A stretch of DNA of 64,000 bases from Jeotgalibacillus malaysiensis (GTDB lineage Bacteria > Bacillota > Bacilli > Bacillales > Jeotgalibacillaceae), in NCBI GenBank assembly GCA_000818095.1, contig CP009416.1, forward strand, positions 1,162,501-1,226,500, written 5' to 3'. The notes below the pieces were generated by a model. That model ran no database searches and was not told the DNA's origin. It was given only the letters and a program-made list of their open reading frames with translations. The first letter of the stretch is position 1; every line of letters begins with the position of its first letter. Position numbers and translations under genes: made by a program. Shown one piece after another: positions 42,820 through 53,018 of the stretch.

Positions 42820-44577
42820 ATGTTTGATATTTTTGTAAAGCTTGGCTGGTTTTTTAAAGAACACTGGAAACGGTACACATTGGCAATTGGTTTATTGCTG
42901 ATTGCAAATTTGTTTGAAGTCGTTCCGCCTTTTCTTGTCGGTATGGCGATTGACGATATTTTTATGGGTGAATTGACGCAGGATCTTCTGGTGCAATACC
43001 TGCTGATTCTGACCGTTATTGGAATTGTGACTTATGTGATTAACTACGTCTGGCAATACCTGCTTTTTGGCGGGGCACATCAGATTGAGCGCAGGCTCAG
43101 ATCCATGTTTATGGGCAAGCTGCTTCAGATGACGCCGGGATTTTATGAACGGAACCGCACAGGGGATCTGATGGCAAGAGCAACCAATGATTTAAAAGCA
43201 GTATCAGTAACGGCAGGTTTTGGTGTTCTGACACTCATTGACTCAACTGCTTACATGCTGACGATCTTACTGACAATGGGATTTTTAATTTCCTGGGAAT
43301 TAACACTTGCAGCAGTACTGCCATTGCCGATTTTAGCTTTCGTGATGAAGGTTCTCGGTAAGAAAATTCATGAACGCTATATGATTGCACAGGATGCCTT
43401 TGGGGATCTGAATGACCGTGTACTTGAATCCATCGCAGGTGTCAGAGTGATCAGGGCATATGTTCAGGAAAGAAGAGATGAAAAACTGTTTCATCAGCAC
43501 ACTGAAGATGTGTATCAGAAAAATATCCGTGTGTCGTTTATTGATTCACTTTTCAATCCGCTGACAAAAATACTGACTGGTATCAGTTATATGATCGGTC
43601 TTGGTTACGGGGCTTATCTCGTATTTAATCAGGCTATTACATTAGGACAGCTCGTGTCATTTAACGTATACCTCGGAATGCTGATCTGGCCGATGTTTGC
43701 GATTGGAGAACTGATCAATGTCATGCAGCGCGGCAATGCATCAATGGACCGGGTAAATGAAACGTTAAGCGTCGAGCCGGAAGTAATGGAACCTGCTCAT
43801 GCAGCGGCGGTTGCAGGTATGGACGGTATTGAATTCCGTGAGACAGCTTTTAGTTACCCTTCATCAAACGTTCAGAACCTTAAAAATCTGAATATCAGAC
43901 TGAAACAGGGGCAGACGCTTGGGATTGTCGGGAGAACAGGAAGCGGAAAGACGACCATTGTTAAGCAGCTGTTAAAAGAGTATCCGGCAGGTGAAGGTGA
44001 AATTGTTGTAAGTGGAACCGGACTGCAGCACCTGAAAAAGGAACAGTTATTATCCTGGATCGGCTACGTGCCACAGGAGCATGTCCTATTTTCAAAATCG
44101 GTCCGTGACAATATTTTATTCGGAGCAGAAGATGCAACTGAGGAAGCGTTGCAACGAGCGATTAAAATGGCTCATTTTGAAAAAGATCTTGAGATGCTTC
44201 CTGATGGACTGGACACATTAGTTGGAGAAAAGGGTGTCGCTTTATCAGGAGGACAGAAGCAGCGGATTTCTATTGCGCGTGCGCTGATTAAGGAGCCGTC
44301 TCTTTTGATTCTGGATGATTCACTGTCTGCAGTTGATGCAAAGACAGAAGCAGCCATTTTGGAAAATATAAAGAACGAGAGAATAGGCAAGACAACGATG
44401 ATTACAACTCACAGGTTATCTGCAGTTGAACACGCAGACTGGATCGTTGTAATGGATAACGGTGAAATCATTGAAGAAGGTATACACGCAGACCTTCTGA
44501 AGAAAAAAGGCTGGTATTTTGAGCAGTATGAACGCCAGCAGGTTGAAGAGTCGCTGTTAGAGGAGGTGCAGTCATGA
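42820..44577 (+). CDS. bmrC: Multidrug ABC exporter half-transporter BmrC (YheI)
   Basis: A 585-aa ABC half-transporter: six membrane spans (about 15-300), then an ATPase domain. Walker A GRTGSGKTT, signature ALSGGQKQRISIARAL, Walker B LLILDDSLSAVDA. The residue after the Walker B Asp is Asp instead of the catalytic Glu, so this subunit contributes the degenerate ATP site, as in heterodimeric exporters. Length equals B. subtilis BmrC. AAAGGAGGTG lies 7 bases before ATG. Overlaps bmrD by 4 bp. Confidence 0.94.
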   Translation: MFDIFVKLGWFFKEHWKRYTLAIGLLLIANLFEVVPPFLVGMAIDDIFMGELTQDLLVQYLLILTVIGIVTYVINYVWQYLLFGGAHQIERRLRSMFMGKLLQMTPGFYERNRTGDLMARATNDLKAVSVTAGFGVLTLIDSTAYMLTILLTMGFLISWELTLAAVLPLPILAFVMKVLGKKIHERYMIAQDAFGDLNDRVLESIAGVRVIRAYVQERRDEKLFHQHTEDVYQKNIRVSFIDSLFNPLTKILTGISYMIGLGYGAYLVFNQAITLGQLVSFNVYLGMLIWPMFAIGELINVMQRGNASMDRVNETLSVEPEVMEPAHAAAVAGMDGIEFRETAFSYPSSNVQNLKNLNIRLKQGQTLGIVGRTGSGKTTIVKQLLKEYPAGEGEIVVSGTGLQHLKKEQLLSWIGYVPQEHVLFSKSVRDNILFGAEDATEEALQRAIKMAHFEKDLEMLPDGLDTLVGEKGVALSGGQKQRISIARALIKEPSLLILDDSLSAVDAKTEAAILENIKNERIGKTTMITTHRLSAVEHADWIVVMDNGEIIEEGIHADLLKKKGWYFEQYERQQVEESLLEEVQS

Positions 44578-46586
44578 GTGTAGGAAAACGCCTCTGGCAA
44601 TATGGTTTGATGTATAAAAAGACAATTATCATTGCCCTTTTGATGCTGACGATTTCAGTTGCAGCAGAACTGGCAGGTCCTTTTATCGCAAAGAAGATGA
44701 TTGATGATCATATTCTCGGGATAGAGGAAACGTGGGTTGAAACCGGTGACAGCCGGGATGCAGTCCCCTATAATAATACCTTTTATAAAAGAGAGGCTTA
44801 CCTGAACGAAGGTGAACAGGGTGGAAGTGAGGCCCACATTTATCAGATTGGCCTGAACTTTTACTTTGTGGACGAACCGGTTAATGCAGAAGGTGAACGA
44901 AGCTATGCAGATGGTCAGCTGACATTCGGTTCAGGAGATGACATGAAGGCCTATCCTGCCGAAGAGCTGTCGGGTTCTGAGATATTTGCATTTTATGAAC
45001 CTGAAATTCCAAGAATGCTTTGGCTGGTTGCGCTTTACTTTGGTCTGACCGTTGTGGCTGCGATCTTCCACTTTGGACAGGAATTTCAGCTTCAGCGTTC
45101 TGCAAACAGGATTATTCAAAAAATGCGTACGCAGGTGTTTGATCACATTCAGCGTCTGCCTATCAAATATTTTGATAACCTTCCTGCGGGGAAGGTTGTA
45201 GCCAGAATTACGAATGATACAGAAGCAATCAGAGAGCTTTATGTACAGGTACTCGGCCAGTTTTTCCACAGTGGAGTCTATATTACAGGTATCTACGTTG
45301 CGCTTTTTATACTGGACCCGAATCTGGCGGCAATCTGCTTGATTCTGCTGCCGATTCTGTATATCTGGATGCTGCTGTACCGTAAATATGCGTCAGTCTA
45401 TAACCAGACGGTAAGATCCAAGGTCAGCGAAATTAATGCCTCAATCAATGAAGCGATTCAGGGAATGAGCATCATTCAGGCTTTCAGAAGAGAAAGCCGC
45501 ATTCAGGAAGAATTCGAAGAGAAGAATACAACGCATTTTCAATTTCAGAATAAACTGTTGAACCTGAATGCACTGATGTCATATAACCTGGTGAATATTT
45601 TACGTAACCTGACGTTCGTCGCTTTCATCTGGTATTTTGGCGGGGCAGCATTGACAGCAGAATCAGTTGTCACAGTTGGTGTGCTGTATGCATTTGTAGA
45701 TTATCTGACAAGGTTATTCCAGCCCGTTACTGGCATCGTGAATCAGCTTGCGAACCTGGAACTTGCACTTGTTGCAGGGAAAAGAGTATTTGAGCTGATG
45801 GATGAAGACGGGGAAGAGGTCAGAGATGAAAGAATTGAGCGTCTAAAAGGGCACGTTGCATTTAATGATGTGTCATTTGCTTATAAAAAAGAAGATTATG
45901 TATTGAAAAACCTGTCATTTGAAGCGAAGCCAGGAGAGACAATCGGACTTGTTGGCCATACCGGTTCAGGAAAGTCTTCGATTATGAACCTGCTCTTCCG
46001 CTTTTATGACTGTCAAAAAGGGGAGATTCTCATTGATGGACAAAACATCAAAGAACTACCTCGACAAACCATTCGCGATCACATGGGCATTGTACTCCAG
46101 GATCCATATCTCTTTACAGGTACAATTGCAACCAATGTCAGCCTCAATGATCCTCGAATATCACGGGAAAAAATAGAGGAAGCTCTGAAGGCTGTAGGTG
46201 CAGATCAGGTGCTGACAAATCTGGAACAGGGAATTGATGAACCTGTTATTGAAAAAGGAAGTACATTATCATCAGGACAGAGACAGCTGATCTCTTTTGC
46301 AAGAGCGCTCGCCTTTGATCCTGCGGTACTTGTACTTGATGAAGCAACATCAAGTGTGGATACTGAAACAGAATCAGTCATTCAGCAGGCGATGGATACA
46401 CTGAAGACGGGCAGAACGACCTTTATTATCGCTCACCGTCTGTCAACGATCCGCAATGCTGACCAGATTCTCGTATTAGACCGTGGACAGATCGTTGAAC
46501 GCGGGACACATGATGAGCTGATGGCAAATCGGGGGAAATATTATCAAATGTACGAACTGCAGCAGGGGAAACAGCAGGCTGGGTAA
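44574..46586 (+). CDS. bmrD: Multidrug ABC exporter half-transporter BmrD (YheH)
   Basis: A 670-aa ABC half-transporter. After the first span it has an extra extracellular insertion of about 90 residues (from EETWVETGDSRDAVPYNN to about SGSEIFAFYEPEI), typical of BmrD. The ATPase domain has Walker A GHTGSGKSS, a signature with Ser for Gly (LSSGQRQLISFARAL) and Walker B VLVLDEATSSVDT with the catalytic Glu. It completes the BmrC-BmrD heterodimer that exports antibiotics and dyes. ATGA overlap with bmrC shows translational coupling. Confidence 0.94.
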   Translation: MSVGKRLWQYGLMYKKTIIIALLMLTISVAAELAGPFIAKKMIDDHILGIEETWVETGDSRDAVPYNNTFYKREAYLNEGEQGGSEAHIYQIGLNFYFVDEPVNAEGERSYADGQLTFGSGDDMKAYPAEELSGSEIFAFYEPEIPRMLWLVALYFGLTVVAAIFHFGQEFQLQRSANRIIQKMRTQVFDHIQRLPIKYFDNLPAGKVVARITNDTEAIRELYVQVLGQFFHSGVYITGIYVALFILDPNLAAICLILLPILYIWMLLYRKYASVYNQTVRSKVSEINASINEAIQGMSIIQAFRRESRIQEEFEEKNTTHFQFQNKLLNLNALMSYNLVNILRNLTFVAFIWYFGGAALTAESVVTVGVLYAFVDYLTRLFQPVTGIVNQLANLELALVAGKRVFELMDEDGEEVRDERIERLKGHVAFNDVSFAYKKEDYVLKNLSFEAKPGETIGLVGHTGSGKSSIMNLLFRFYDCQKGEILIDGQNIKELPRQTIRDHMGIVLQDPYLFTGTIATNVSLNDPRISREKIEEALKAVGADQVLTNLEQGIDEPVIEKGSTLSSGQRQLISFARALAFDPAVLVLDEATSSVDTETESVIQQAMDTLKTGRTTFIIAHRLSTIRNADQILVLDRGQIVERGTHDELMANRGKYYQMYELQQGKQQAG

Positions 46587-46612
46587 TGCAGCCTGAAGGA
46601 TGCTGTGAATTA

Positions 46613-46651
46613 GAAAAGCCTGAGACACGTAAAAGTGTTTCAGGCTTTTTA
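46613..46651 (+). terminator. Terminator after bmrD
   Basis: AAAAGCCTGAGACAC and GTGTTTCAGGCTTTTT form a 14-15 bp stem. Confidence 0.9.
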
Positions 46652-46735
46652 ATCGTTCCGCTACGCTTCAGGCGGACGCTTTCCACGCGGCCGGGGGCAG
46701 GAAAGCGCAGTCCCCCACGGAACAGGTCAGCGTTT
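46652..46735. repeat. GC-rich dispersed intergenic repeat, copy E (partial)
   Basis: CGTTCCGCTACGCTTCAGGC GGACGCTTTCC ... CAGGAAAGCGCAGTCCCCC: right part of the element, reverse orientation, next to the bmrD terminator. Confidence 0.7.
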
Positions 46736-46750
46736 AAATAATCATCAAAC

Positions 46751-47368
46751 TTAATAAGTAATTCCAACCCGCTCCCGCACGTGCTCATTATTTAATAGAA
46801 GAGAATAAGCAAAATCACCCGTATCATACATCGAAATACTCGACGGGGCATCTGGGAGTGTATTTACTTCAGTCCGGTAAGTCCCAACCCGCTCACCATC
46901 CGGCAGATAAGTCGGACAGACAATCGTCCAGTCAAGTCCCGCTTCTTTTAGCATCAGGTAAGCCCTGCAATGATCCTCTGCAGCTGTACTCAGGCGCCTG
47001 TTCGATTCAGATGAATGAAACCGGAACTTCCCCGGCTCTCTTTTCGAATCAAGAATGCCTGCCGTTCCAATGGTAATAATACGTCTGATCCCGTGCTTTC
47101 TCATCGCAGGAAGGATATGAATCATAGACTTTGTCAGTGCATCGTTTTTATCTGTTCCAAGAGCGCTCATGACAGCATCGGCTCCTGAGATTGTTTGTTC
47201 AACATCTTCTTTTACAGATGCATCACCCTGTATGTAATTCAGGTTTTCGTGCGTGCTTTTAAGTTCAGGATCACGAACGAGTGCCCGTACCTGGTGGCCG
47301 TCCTCTAAAGCACGTTCTAAAATGACACTGCCGACTCTGCCTGTCGCACCAAATAATGCAAGTTTCAT
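46751..47368 (-). CDS. yheG: NAD(P)-binding NmrA-like oxidoreductase (YheG)
   Basis: A 205-aa atypical short-chain dehydrogenase. The N-terminal MKLALFGATGRVGSVILERA holds the Gly-rich cofactor loop GATGRVG. GADAVMSALGTDKND, IRRIITIGTAGIL and LDWTIVCPTYLPDG are shared with the YheG/NmrA-like group, which often lacks the catalytic Tyr-Lys pair and may sense NADP(H). AGGAGG precedes ATG 47368. Position next to yheH/yheI homologues matches B. subtilis. Confidence 0.87.
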   Translation of the reverse strand: MKLALFGATGRVGSVILERALEDGHQVRALVRDPELKSTHENLNYIQGDASVKEDVEQTISGADAVMSALGTDKNDALTKSMIHILPAMRKHGIRRIITIGTAGILDSKREPGKFRFHSSESNRRLSTAAEDHCRAYLMLKEAGLDWTIVCPTYLPDGERVGTYRTEVNTLPDAPSSISMYDTGDFAYSLLLNNEHVRERVGITY

Positions 47369-47514
47369 CATAAAACCTCCTGTCTTTACTCGTTTACATT
47401 AGTGTAGCTTACTTCTGATTTTTGGGAAAGATAATTGATTAAGGTGGTGTAAGTGAGTTAAGTTAAGGGAAATGTTACAATATTCATACAATCAATTTGA
47501 AAGGGGATTTGGAC

Positions 47515-48903
47515 ATGGATTTTCGAACTGAAAGAGATACTTTAGGTGAGGTGCAGGTGCCTGCAGATAAACATTGGGGAGCGCAAACGCAGCGCAGCCT
47601 GGAGAACTTCCCGATTGGCATTGAGAAAATGCCGCTTGAAGTCACATACGGTTTTGCAGAACTAAAGAAAGCGGCAGCAGTTGCGAACTTTGACCTTGAA
47701 AAACTGTCATTACATAAGAAGAATGCAATTGTAAAAGCATGTGATGAAATTTTAAACGGAGAGCTTGATGAACATTTTCCGCTGTCTGTCTGGCAGACCG
47801 GAAGTGGTACACAGTCGAATATGAACGCAAATGAAGTCATTGCATTCAGAGCGAATCAATTGCTGTCTGATCAGGGTGTGGATGAGAAGGTTCATCCAAA
47901 TGATGATGTGAATATGTCTCAGAGCTCGAATGACACATTTCCGACAGCGATGCATATTGCCGCTTACCGTGCAGTGTGCAGTAAGCTGATTCCGGCTTTA
48001 AATAATCTGACTGATACGTTTTATCAGAAGGAAAAGGAATTTTATGAAGTTATTAAAATTGGAAGAACACATCTTCAGGATGCTACACCGTTAACGCTTG
48101 GGCAGGAAATCAGCGGGTGGCGTGCCATGCTTGAGCGCTCCAATACAATGATCCAGGAAGCGAATAAACATATTCTTTCTCTTGCGATCGGAGGAACAGC
48201 AGTCGGTACAGGCATCAACGCCCACGCGGAATTTGGAGAGCGTGTAGCAAAACAGCTCGTTCTGCAAACAGGTTTTCCTTTTTACTCATCAGATAATAAA
48301 TTTCATGCGCTGACAAGTCATGACGAGATTGTGTATCTTCACGGGGCATTAAAAGGTCTTTCAGCAGATCTGATGAAAATTGCCAATGATATCAGGTGGC
48401 TTGCAAGTGGACCGAGAAGCGGAATTGGTGAAATTACGATCCCTGCAAATGAGCCGGGCAGTTCAATTATGCCAGGTAAAGTCAATCCGACTCAGAGTGA
48501 AGCACTGACGATGATTACGACTCAGATCATGGGAAATGATGCAACAATCGGATTTGCAGCAAGTCAGGGTAATTTTGAGCTGAACGTTTTCAAACCGGTG
48601 ATTATCTATAATTTCCTTCAGTCTATTCAGCTGCTTGCGGACGGGATGAACACATTTAACGATAAGTGTGCAGTCGGAATTGAAGCAAACCTTGAGATCA
48701 TCGCAAAGCACGTGGAGAATTCACTCATGCTTGTTACAGCACTAAATCCTCATATTGGCTATGAGAAGGCTGCTGAAATTGCAAAGCTTGCTTTTAATGA
48801 TGAATCTACTTTAAAAGAAGCGGCAGTTAATACAGGATACTTGAATGAAGAGCAATATGACGAATGGATTCAGCCGATCAACATGGTTAATATTGACCGT
48901 TAA
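47515..48903 (+). CDS. fumC: Class II fumarate hydratase FumC
   Basis: A 462-aa oxygen-stable fumarase of the TCA cycle, interconverting fumarate and malate; homotetramer. Seen: [55 protein letters not shown] (with the catalytic His) and the signature [13 protein letters not shown]. Length identical to B. subtilis FumC (CitG). AAAGGGGA precedes ATG 47515; the upstream in-frame start at 47497 precedes it. Monocistronic with a strong terminator. Confidence 0.97.
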   Translation: MDFRTERDTLGEVQVPADKHWGAQTQRSLENFPIGIEKMPLEVTYGFAELKKAAAVANFDLEKLSLHKKNAIVKACDEILNGELDEHFPLSVWQTGSGTQSNMNANEVIAFRANQLLSDQGVDEKVHPNDDVNMSQSSNDTFPTAMHIAAYRAVCSKLIPALNNLTDTFYQKEKEFYEVIKIGRTHLQDATPLTLGQEISGWRAMLERSNTMIQEANKHILSLAIGGTAVGTGINAHAEFGERVAKQLVLQTGFPFYSSDNKFHALTSHDEIVYLHGALKGLSADLMKIANDIRWLASGPRSGIGEITIPANEPGSSIMPGKVNPTQSEALTMITTQIMGNDATIGFAASQGNFELNVFKPVIIYNFLQSIQLLADGMNTFNDKCAVGIEANLEIIAKHVENSLMLVTALNPHIGYEKAAEIAKLAFNDESTLKEAAVNTGYLNEEQYDEWIQPINMVNIDR

Positions 48904-48909
48904 TCGCTA

Positions 48910-48945
48910 GAAAAGGCCCGCTCAGGATTTGAGCGGGCCTTTTAC
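48910..48945. terminator. Bidirectional terminator after fumC
   Basis: AAAAGGCCCGCTCA and TGAGCGGGCCTTTT, perfect 14-bp stem, between convergent fumC and msmX. Confidence 0.92.
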
Positions 48946-48970
48946 TATATGGTTAAAGGGGGTAACCAAC

Positions 48971-50068
48971 TTATCGGATGCGCTGCTCAGTTTCCACATC
49001 AAAGAAGTGGCACTTGTTCAGGTTGAAAGCAAGCTCAACTTTTTGTCCTGCTTTAATATCTGAACGTGAATCAACGCGTGCTACAAAGTCCTGATCGCCA
49101 AGCTTAGAATAAAGCATTAGTTCAGCACCTGTAAGCTCAGAAACTTCAATGTCAGCAAGGAATTTAGATCCTGCAGCTGATTCGATGAATACTGGCTCAT
49201 CGTGAATATCTTCAGGGCGTACACCCAGGATAATATCTTTTCCAACGTAATTCTGATTGCGTAGTGTCTTCATTTTACCTTCAGGCACCTGAAGCGTCTG
49301 GCCTTTTACTTCAAATCCTGCATCTGTCAGCTTACCGCTGAAGAAGTTCATTGCCGGTGATCCGATAAATCCGCCAACGAATACGTTTTCTGGATTGTCG
49401 TACACTTCTTTAGGCGATCCAACCTGCTGGATTACGCCATCCTTCATAACAACGATACGTGTTGCCATTGTCATCGCTTCAGTCTGATCGTGTGTTACAT
49501 AGATTGTTGTTGTCTGAAGACGCTGGTGAAGCTTAGCGATTTCAGCACGCATCTGAACACGAAGCTTTGCATCAAGGTTTGAAAGCGGCTCATCCATAAG
49601 GAATACCTTTGCATCACGAACGATCGCACGGCCAAGTGCAACACGCTGACGCTGACCACCTGAAAGTGCTTTAGGCTTACGGTCAAGAAGTGCTTCAAGA
49701 CCAAGGATCTTAGCAGCATTTTTTACACGCTTATCGATTTCAGCTTTATCGAACTTACGAAGCTTCAGTCCGAATGCCATGTTGTCATATACGCTCATGT
49801 GTGGGTATAGTGCGTAGTTCTGGAATACCATCGCGATATCGCGGTCTTTCGGTGCTTTATCGTTTACACGCTCTTCGTCAATGTAGAAGTCACCTTTAGA
49901 AATTTCCTCAAGGCCTGCAACCATACGAAGTGTTGTTGACTTACCGCAACCAGATGGACCAACGAATACGATAAATTCTTTATCCTGAATGTGAAGGTTG
50001 AAGTCAGATACTGCTGTTACGTCTTTATCATAAATTTTATAGATATTCTGCATTTTTAACTCTGCCAT
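48971..50068 (-). CDS. msmX: Multi-sugar ABC transporter ATPase MsmX
   Basis: A 365-aa ATPase of the MalK/UgpC group, same length as B. subtilis MsmX, which energises several sugar importers without its own permeases. Walker A FVGPSGCGKSTTLRM, signature ALSGGQRQRVALGRAI, Walker B VFLMDEPLSNLDAKLRVQMR and H-loop YVTHDQTEAMTM. The C-terminal regulatory OB-fold domain starts at about 235 (GVRPEDIHDEPVF). GGAGG precedes ATG 50068; the longer frame is not used. No permease genes are adjacent, as expected for MsmX. Confidence 0.93.
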   Translation of the reverse strand: MAELKMQNIYKIYDKDVTAVSDFNLHIQDKEFIVFVGPSGCGKSTTLRMVAGLEEISKGDFYIDEERVNDKAPKDRDIAMVFQNYALYPHMSVYDNMAFGLKLRKFDKAEIDKRVKNAAKILGLEALLDRKPKALSGGQRQRVALGRAIVRDAKVFLMDEPLSNLDAKLRVQMRAEIAKLHQRLQTTTIYVTHDQTEAMTMATRIVVMKDGVIQQVGSPKEVYDNPENVFVGGFIGSPAMNFFSGKLTDAGFEVKGQTLQVPEGKMKTLRNQNYVGKDIILGVRPEDIHDEPVFIESAAGSKFLADIEVSELTGAELMLYSKLGDQDFVARVDSRSDIKAGQKVELAFNLNKCHFFDVETEQRIR

Positions 50069-50155
50069 GTTAATTCCTCCATTATGTACGCGATGTACGT
50101 TTGATGTAGTGTTATTGTATCGTTCAATGTAAGCCTTTCCAATGGACAGATTGCA

Positions 50156-50197
50156 CAAAAAAAGAACCAGTCATTCGTCATAATGACCAGTCCTCTT
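50156..50197 (-). terminator. Terminator after the PucR-like regulator gene
   Basis: Minus strand GACTGGTCATT and AATGACTGGTTC arms (two G-U pairs) followed by TTTTTTT. Confidence 0.75.
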
Positions 50198-51095
50198 TAC
50201 TTGAGATTCTCTGATTCCATTCAAGACAGGCAAAGTAGGCAATCAGGCCGCCGTTAAATGTCTTAATATCAATGCCTGCTTTTTCACTGAATTTATCAAG
50301 TCTGTACTGCAGACTGTTCCGGTGCATATATAAAAGCTTGGCAGTTGAGCTGACATTCGAAAGGTTCTCAACAAAGCTCTGAATGATCTTAGGCAGATCA
50401 CGCTCCTGATCAAACAGCTCGAAAATCGCTGCAAACAGTGTATCTTTTTCAAAATCGGAAAAACGGTTCATCAGATTGATCGGCATGACATCGAATAATG
50501 ACAGCACAGATCTTTTTGACTCAAAAGGAATATGACGCTCAAACCATGCTCTTTCCATTTCGAGCATTGTTTTCGTGTTAGCCCCTGAACTGTGAAAGGA
50601 TCCCGCGAAGAATGTCACTTTCATCTCCAGGTCATTTTCAATTGCCTGAGCAGCTGATGCCAATTCATCCAGCGATAATGTATCTTCCGTCTGAGGTTCA
50701 ATGACAAAACCGCTGTATTCATCTGTCTGAATGACAATCGCCTGATCTGAGAACACATAGTGAAGCGCCTGTTCACCATCAGTCTGAAAAGGAGTGTCAC
50801 TAATGTATTGCACCATTCTGAAAACCTTCCCATGATCATAAGGACATCTGGCATTTTCCTCTGAAAGATACCTGAGCCATTCGCCGGCCGGTCCTGAAGG
50901 GGGAACAGCAGAGGGGGTCAATATAATAGAAAGTAATTCTTTTTCTCTGTCTGAAAGTGCACTTTTTGAAAAGCCGATAAATTGATCAGCAGCCGGGTCA
51001 CGGTACCAGGTATAGTAATCATACTTTTCCGGTTTGACCTGGTCAGGCTGTTTTGCATCAGGAAACATCTGAAGAATTGAACGAAATGCTGACAA
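50178..51095 (-). CDS. PucR/CdaR-type helix-turn-helix regulator
   Basis: A 305-aa cytosolic protein. Only the C-terminus is diagnostic: a PucR-type HTH with FVENLSNVSSTAKLLYMHRN SLQYRLDKFSEKAGID (about 250-285). The middle is a variable sensor region of the kind found in CdaR-like proteins, and no ligand can be inferred. Start is TTG 51095 with AGGGTGA upstream. It lies directly upstream of msmX on the same strand but a terminator separates them; a link to sugar use is only possible. Confidence 0.8.
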   Translation of the reverse strand: MSAFRSILQMFPDAKQPDQVKPEKYDYYTWYRDPAADQFIGFSKSALSDREKELLSIILTPSAVPPSGPAGEWLRYLSEENARCPYDHGKVFRMVQYISDTPFQTDGEQALHYVFSDQAIVIQTDEYSGFVIEPQTEDTLSLDELASAAQAIENDLEMKVTFFAGSFHSSGANTKTMLEMERAWFERHIPFESKRSVLSLFDVMPINLMNRFSDFEKDTLFAAIFELFDQERDLPKIIQSFVENLSNVSSTAKLLYMHRNSLQYRLDKFSEKAGIDIKTFNGGLIAYFACLEWNQRISSKEDWSL

Positions 51096-51158
51096 AAAAT
51101 CACCCTGTTTCTATGTATGAATGCATTAAAAATAGCATGATTTTTTTCTTTATACAAC

Positions 51159-51182
51159 AAAACGGCCATAGCGGCCGTTTTG
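51159..51182 (-). terminator. GC-rich palindrome after the 59-aa gene
   Basis: AAAACGGCC and GGCCGTTTT around CTATA-like 5-base centre, directly after the 59-aa gene. The T run is short, so terminator function is probable rather than certain. Confidence 0.5.
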
Positions 51183-51193
51183 TCAGCCGGCTC

Positions 51194-51373
51194 TTAATCA
51201 GCCGGCGGGGCTTCAGATTCCAGATCTCTTGCTTCCTCGATGTTTGTCCTTTGACCATAGCGGAATACACTTCCTCCCGCCATCCCCTCATTAATAAAAC
51301 GGTCCACATCCATTGCAGCCTCATCCCGGCGTTCATAGGAAGTATCCGAAAGGAAAGACAAATGACGCTTCAT
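51194..51373 (-). CDS. 59-aa hydrophilic protein
   Basis: Fifty-nine residues starting MKRHLSFLSDTSYERRDEAA and containing MDVDRFINEGMAGGSVF. Acidic, no membrane span. GGGGGTG lies 5-6 bases before ATG 51373. Its place beside yheE suggests it could correspond to the short yheF gene of B. subtilis, but I cannot confirm similarity. Confidence 0.6.
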   Translation of the reverse strand: MKRHLSFLSDTSYERRDEAAMDVDRFINEGMAGGSVFRYGQRTNIEEARDLESEAPPAD

Positions 51374-51427
51374 CGAAAGCACCCCCTGATCCTTAATATA
51401 TGTGGATCAGGTCATTCATATACAATC

Positions 51428-51634
51428 CTAATCACCATAAACATGGAAAAGCATCAGGTCATGAATCTGCTGAACAACTTTGTCCTGATCTTTTTTGGGT
51501 GCAGCTGAAGTCCATTCAATTTTTCCGTCCTTATGATAGATGCCCTGTACCTGTTCTCCCATATATGTAAATGAAAAACGCCATCCGGGTAAATCCCTGG
51601 AATATAACTTCTGATATTGAAAGTGCTGTATCAT
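51428..51634 (-). CDS. yheE: YheE-like protein
   Basis: A 68-aa protein beginning MIQHFQYQKLYSRDLPGWRF, with GIYHKDGKIEWTSAAP in the middle: the DUF5342/YheE pattern. Cytosolic; function unknown. It sits beside yheB and yheA homologues, as in B. subtilis, and is divergent from yheB. Confidence 0.8.
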   Translation of the reverse strand: MIQHFQYQKLYSRDLPGWRFSFTYMGEQVQGIYHKDGKIEWTSAAPKKDQDKVVQQIHDLMLFHVYGD

Positions 51635-51808
51635 GATTTTTACCCCTTTAACTTGTTTTCACCAAGTATAGCATGAATGAAACTGAAATCTGAACATAAG
51701 CTGAATGGAGAATTGGGCAGATATTTCAGCATGTTAAAAGGCTCATTCAAACCATTGGAACCGGATTCTGCTATACTGTACAGGAAGAGTATAGTGGAAG
51801 GTGAGATT

Positions 51809-52948
51809 ATGGATATTGTCATTTTATTATTAATCATGATGACGGTCGGAGCAGTGATAGGCGGCTTTACAAACAGCCTTGCAATTAAAATGCTTTTCAG
51901 ACCGTATAAACCGGTATATATAGGGAAGTGGCGTGTGCCGTTTACCCCGGGGCTGATTCCGAAAAGAAGAGAAGAGCTCGCACGTCAGCTCGGTCTGATG
52001 GTTGTGAATCACCTGTTAACAGCTGAAAGCCTGAAAGCAAAATTCCTGAACACTGAAAAGGAAAAAGCGCTGACTACCTGGCTTCAAAAAGAAAGCAGTA
52101 AAGTCTTTCAGATCGATGATTCAGTGGAAACGGTTCTGAAACGCTTTGATCTTGAGTCGCCTGTGCCATATCTTGAGCGCACAATGGACAGCTGGATTGA
52201 AGGACAGTATGAGCAGTTGAAAGAAAGGTATATGTTTTTAACACTGCGCGAAACATTGCCTGTTCAGTGGCAGGAGCGTCTGGATCGTAAAGTGACTACA
52301 GTCAGCACGTATATCCTTGAGAAGGGTGAAGATTACTTTTCATCTGAAGAAGGAAAAGAAAAAGTACAGACGATGATTGATGATTTCCTGAAAACACGCG
52401 GTACGCTTGGCAGTATGGTACAGATGGTGATGGGAAACACGTCACTTGCTGATAAAGTTCAGCCTGAGATCATTAAATTTTTGAAACATCCAGGGACACA
52501 TGATATACTCGAACAGGTTTTGCACAAAGAGTGGGAAAAAGTGAAGGATTGGCAGTGGGAACGGGCATTCTCGATTGTCACTGACCGTGATCTCGTTATC
52601 CGGCTCCAAGGCTTATTAAAAGAACGTATGAACCTGAATGAATGGATGGACAAACCGTTTGGCAGTGTAATTCAGCCGCTTGAAAATAGGCTGATTGAAG
52701 ACTTGATCCCTAAAGCGTCATCAAAAGCAAAAGATATACTCATTGAACGGATTGAGGATATCCTTGCGAAGATGAAACTGCAGGAAATCGTCAGAGAACA
52801 GGTGGATTCTTTTGAGGTTTCGCGCCTAGAAGAACTTGTACTCGGTATTTCAAGAAGGGAATTTAAAATGATCACCTATCTGGGTGCGCTGCTTGGCGGA
52901 TTAATTGGACTTGTTCAAGGGGTTTTTGTGTACCTAACCGGCCTCTAA
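51809..52948 (+). CDS. yheB: DUF445 membrane protein YheB
   Basis: A 379-aa protein with one N-terminal and one C-terminal membrane span and a long helical middle. [20 protein letters not shown] and [20 protein letters not shown] are the DUF445 signature; the C-terminus has [20 protein letters not shown]. Length matches B. subtilis YheB (377). AAGGTGA precedes ATG 51809; the ORF extends upstream without RBS. Role unknown. yheA follows after 70 bp. Confidence 0.9.
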   Translation: MDIVILLLIMMTVGAVIGGFTNSLAIKMLFRPYKPVYIGKWRVPFTPGLIPKRREELARQLGLMVVNHLLTAESLKAKFLNTEKEKALTTWLQKESSKVFQIDDSVETVLKRFDLESPVPYLERTMDSWIEGQYEQLKERYMFLTLRETLPVQWQERLDRKVTTVSTYILEKGEDYFSSEEGKEKVQTMIDDFLKTRGTLGSMVQMVMGNTSLADKVQPEIIKFLKHPGTHDILEQVLHKEWEKVKDWQWERAFSIVTDRDLVIRLQGLLKERMNLNEWMDKPFGSVIQPLENRLIEDLIPKASSKAKDILIERIEDILAKMKLQEIVREQVDSFEVSRLEELVLGISRREFKMITYLGALLGGLIGLVQGVFVYLTGL

Positions 52949-53018
52949 AACAAATAATGTTTAAGACTGATTTTAGAGGGCAAACATGGAAGAGCGATTA
53001 ATTTAGGAGGTTTTACGA

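Noticed and set aside
46858-47076. A 72-aa ORF inside yheG
   Set aside because: Opposite-strand shadow; yheG has all expected motifs.
51053-51508. A 151-aa plus-strand ORF
   Set aside because: Antisense to the PucR-like gene start, the 59-aa gene and yheE, each with RBS; no family resemblance.
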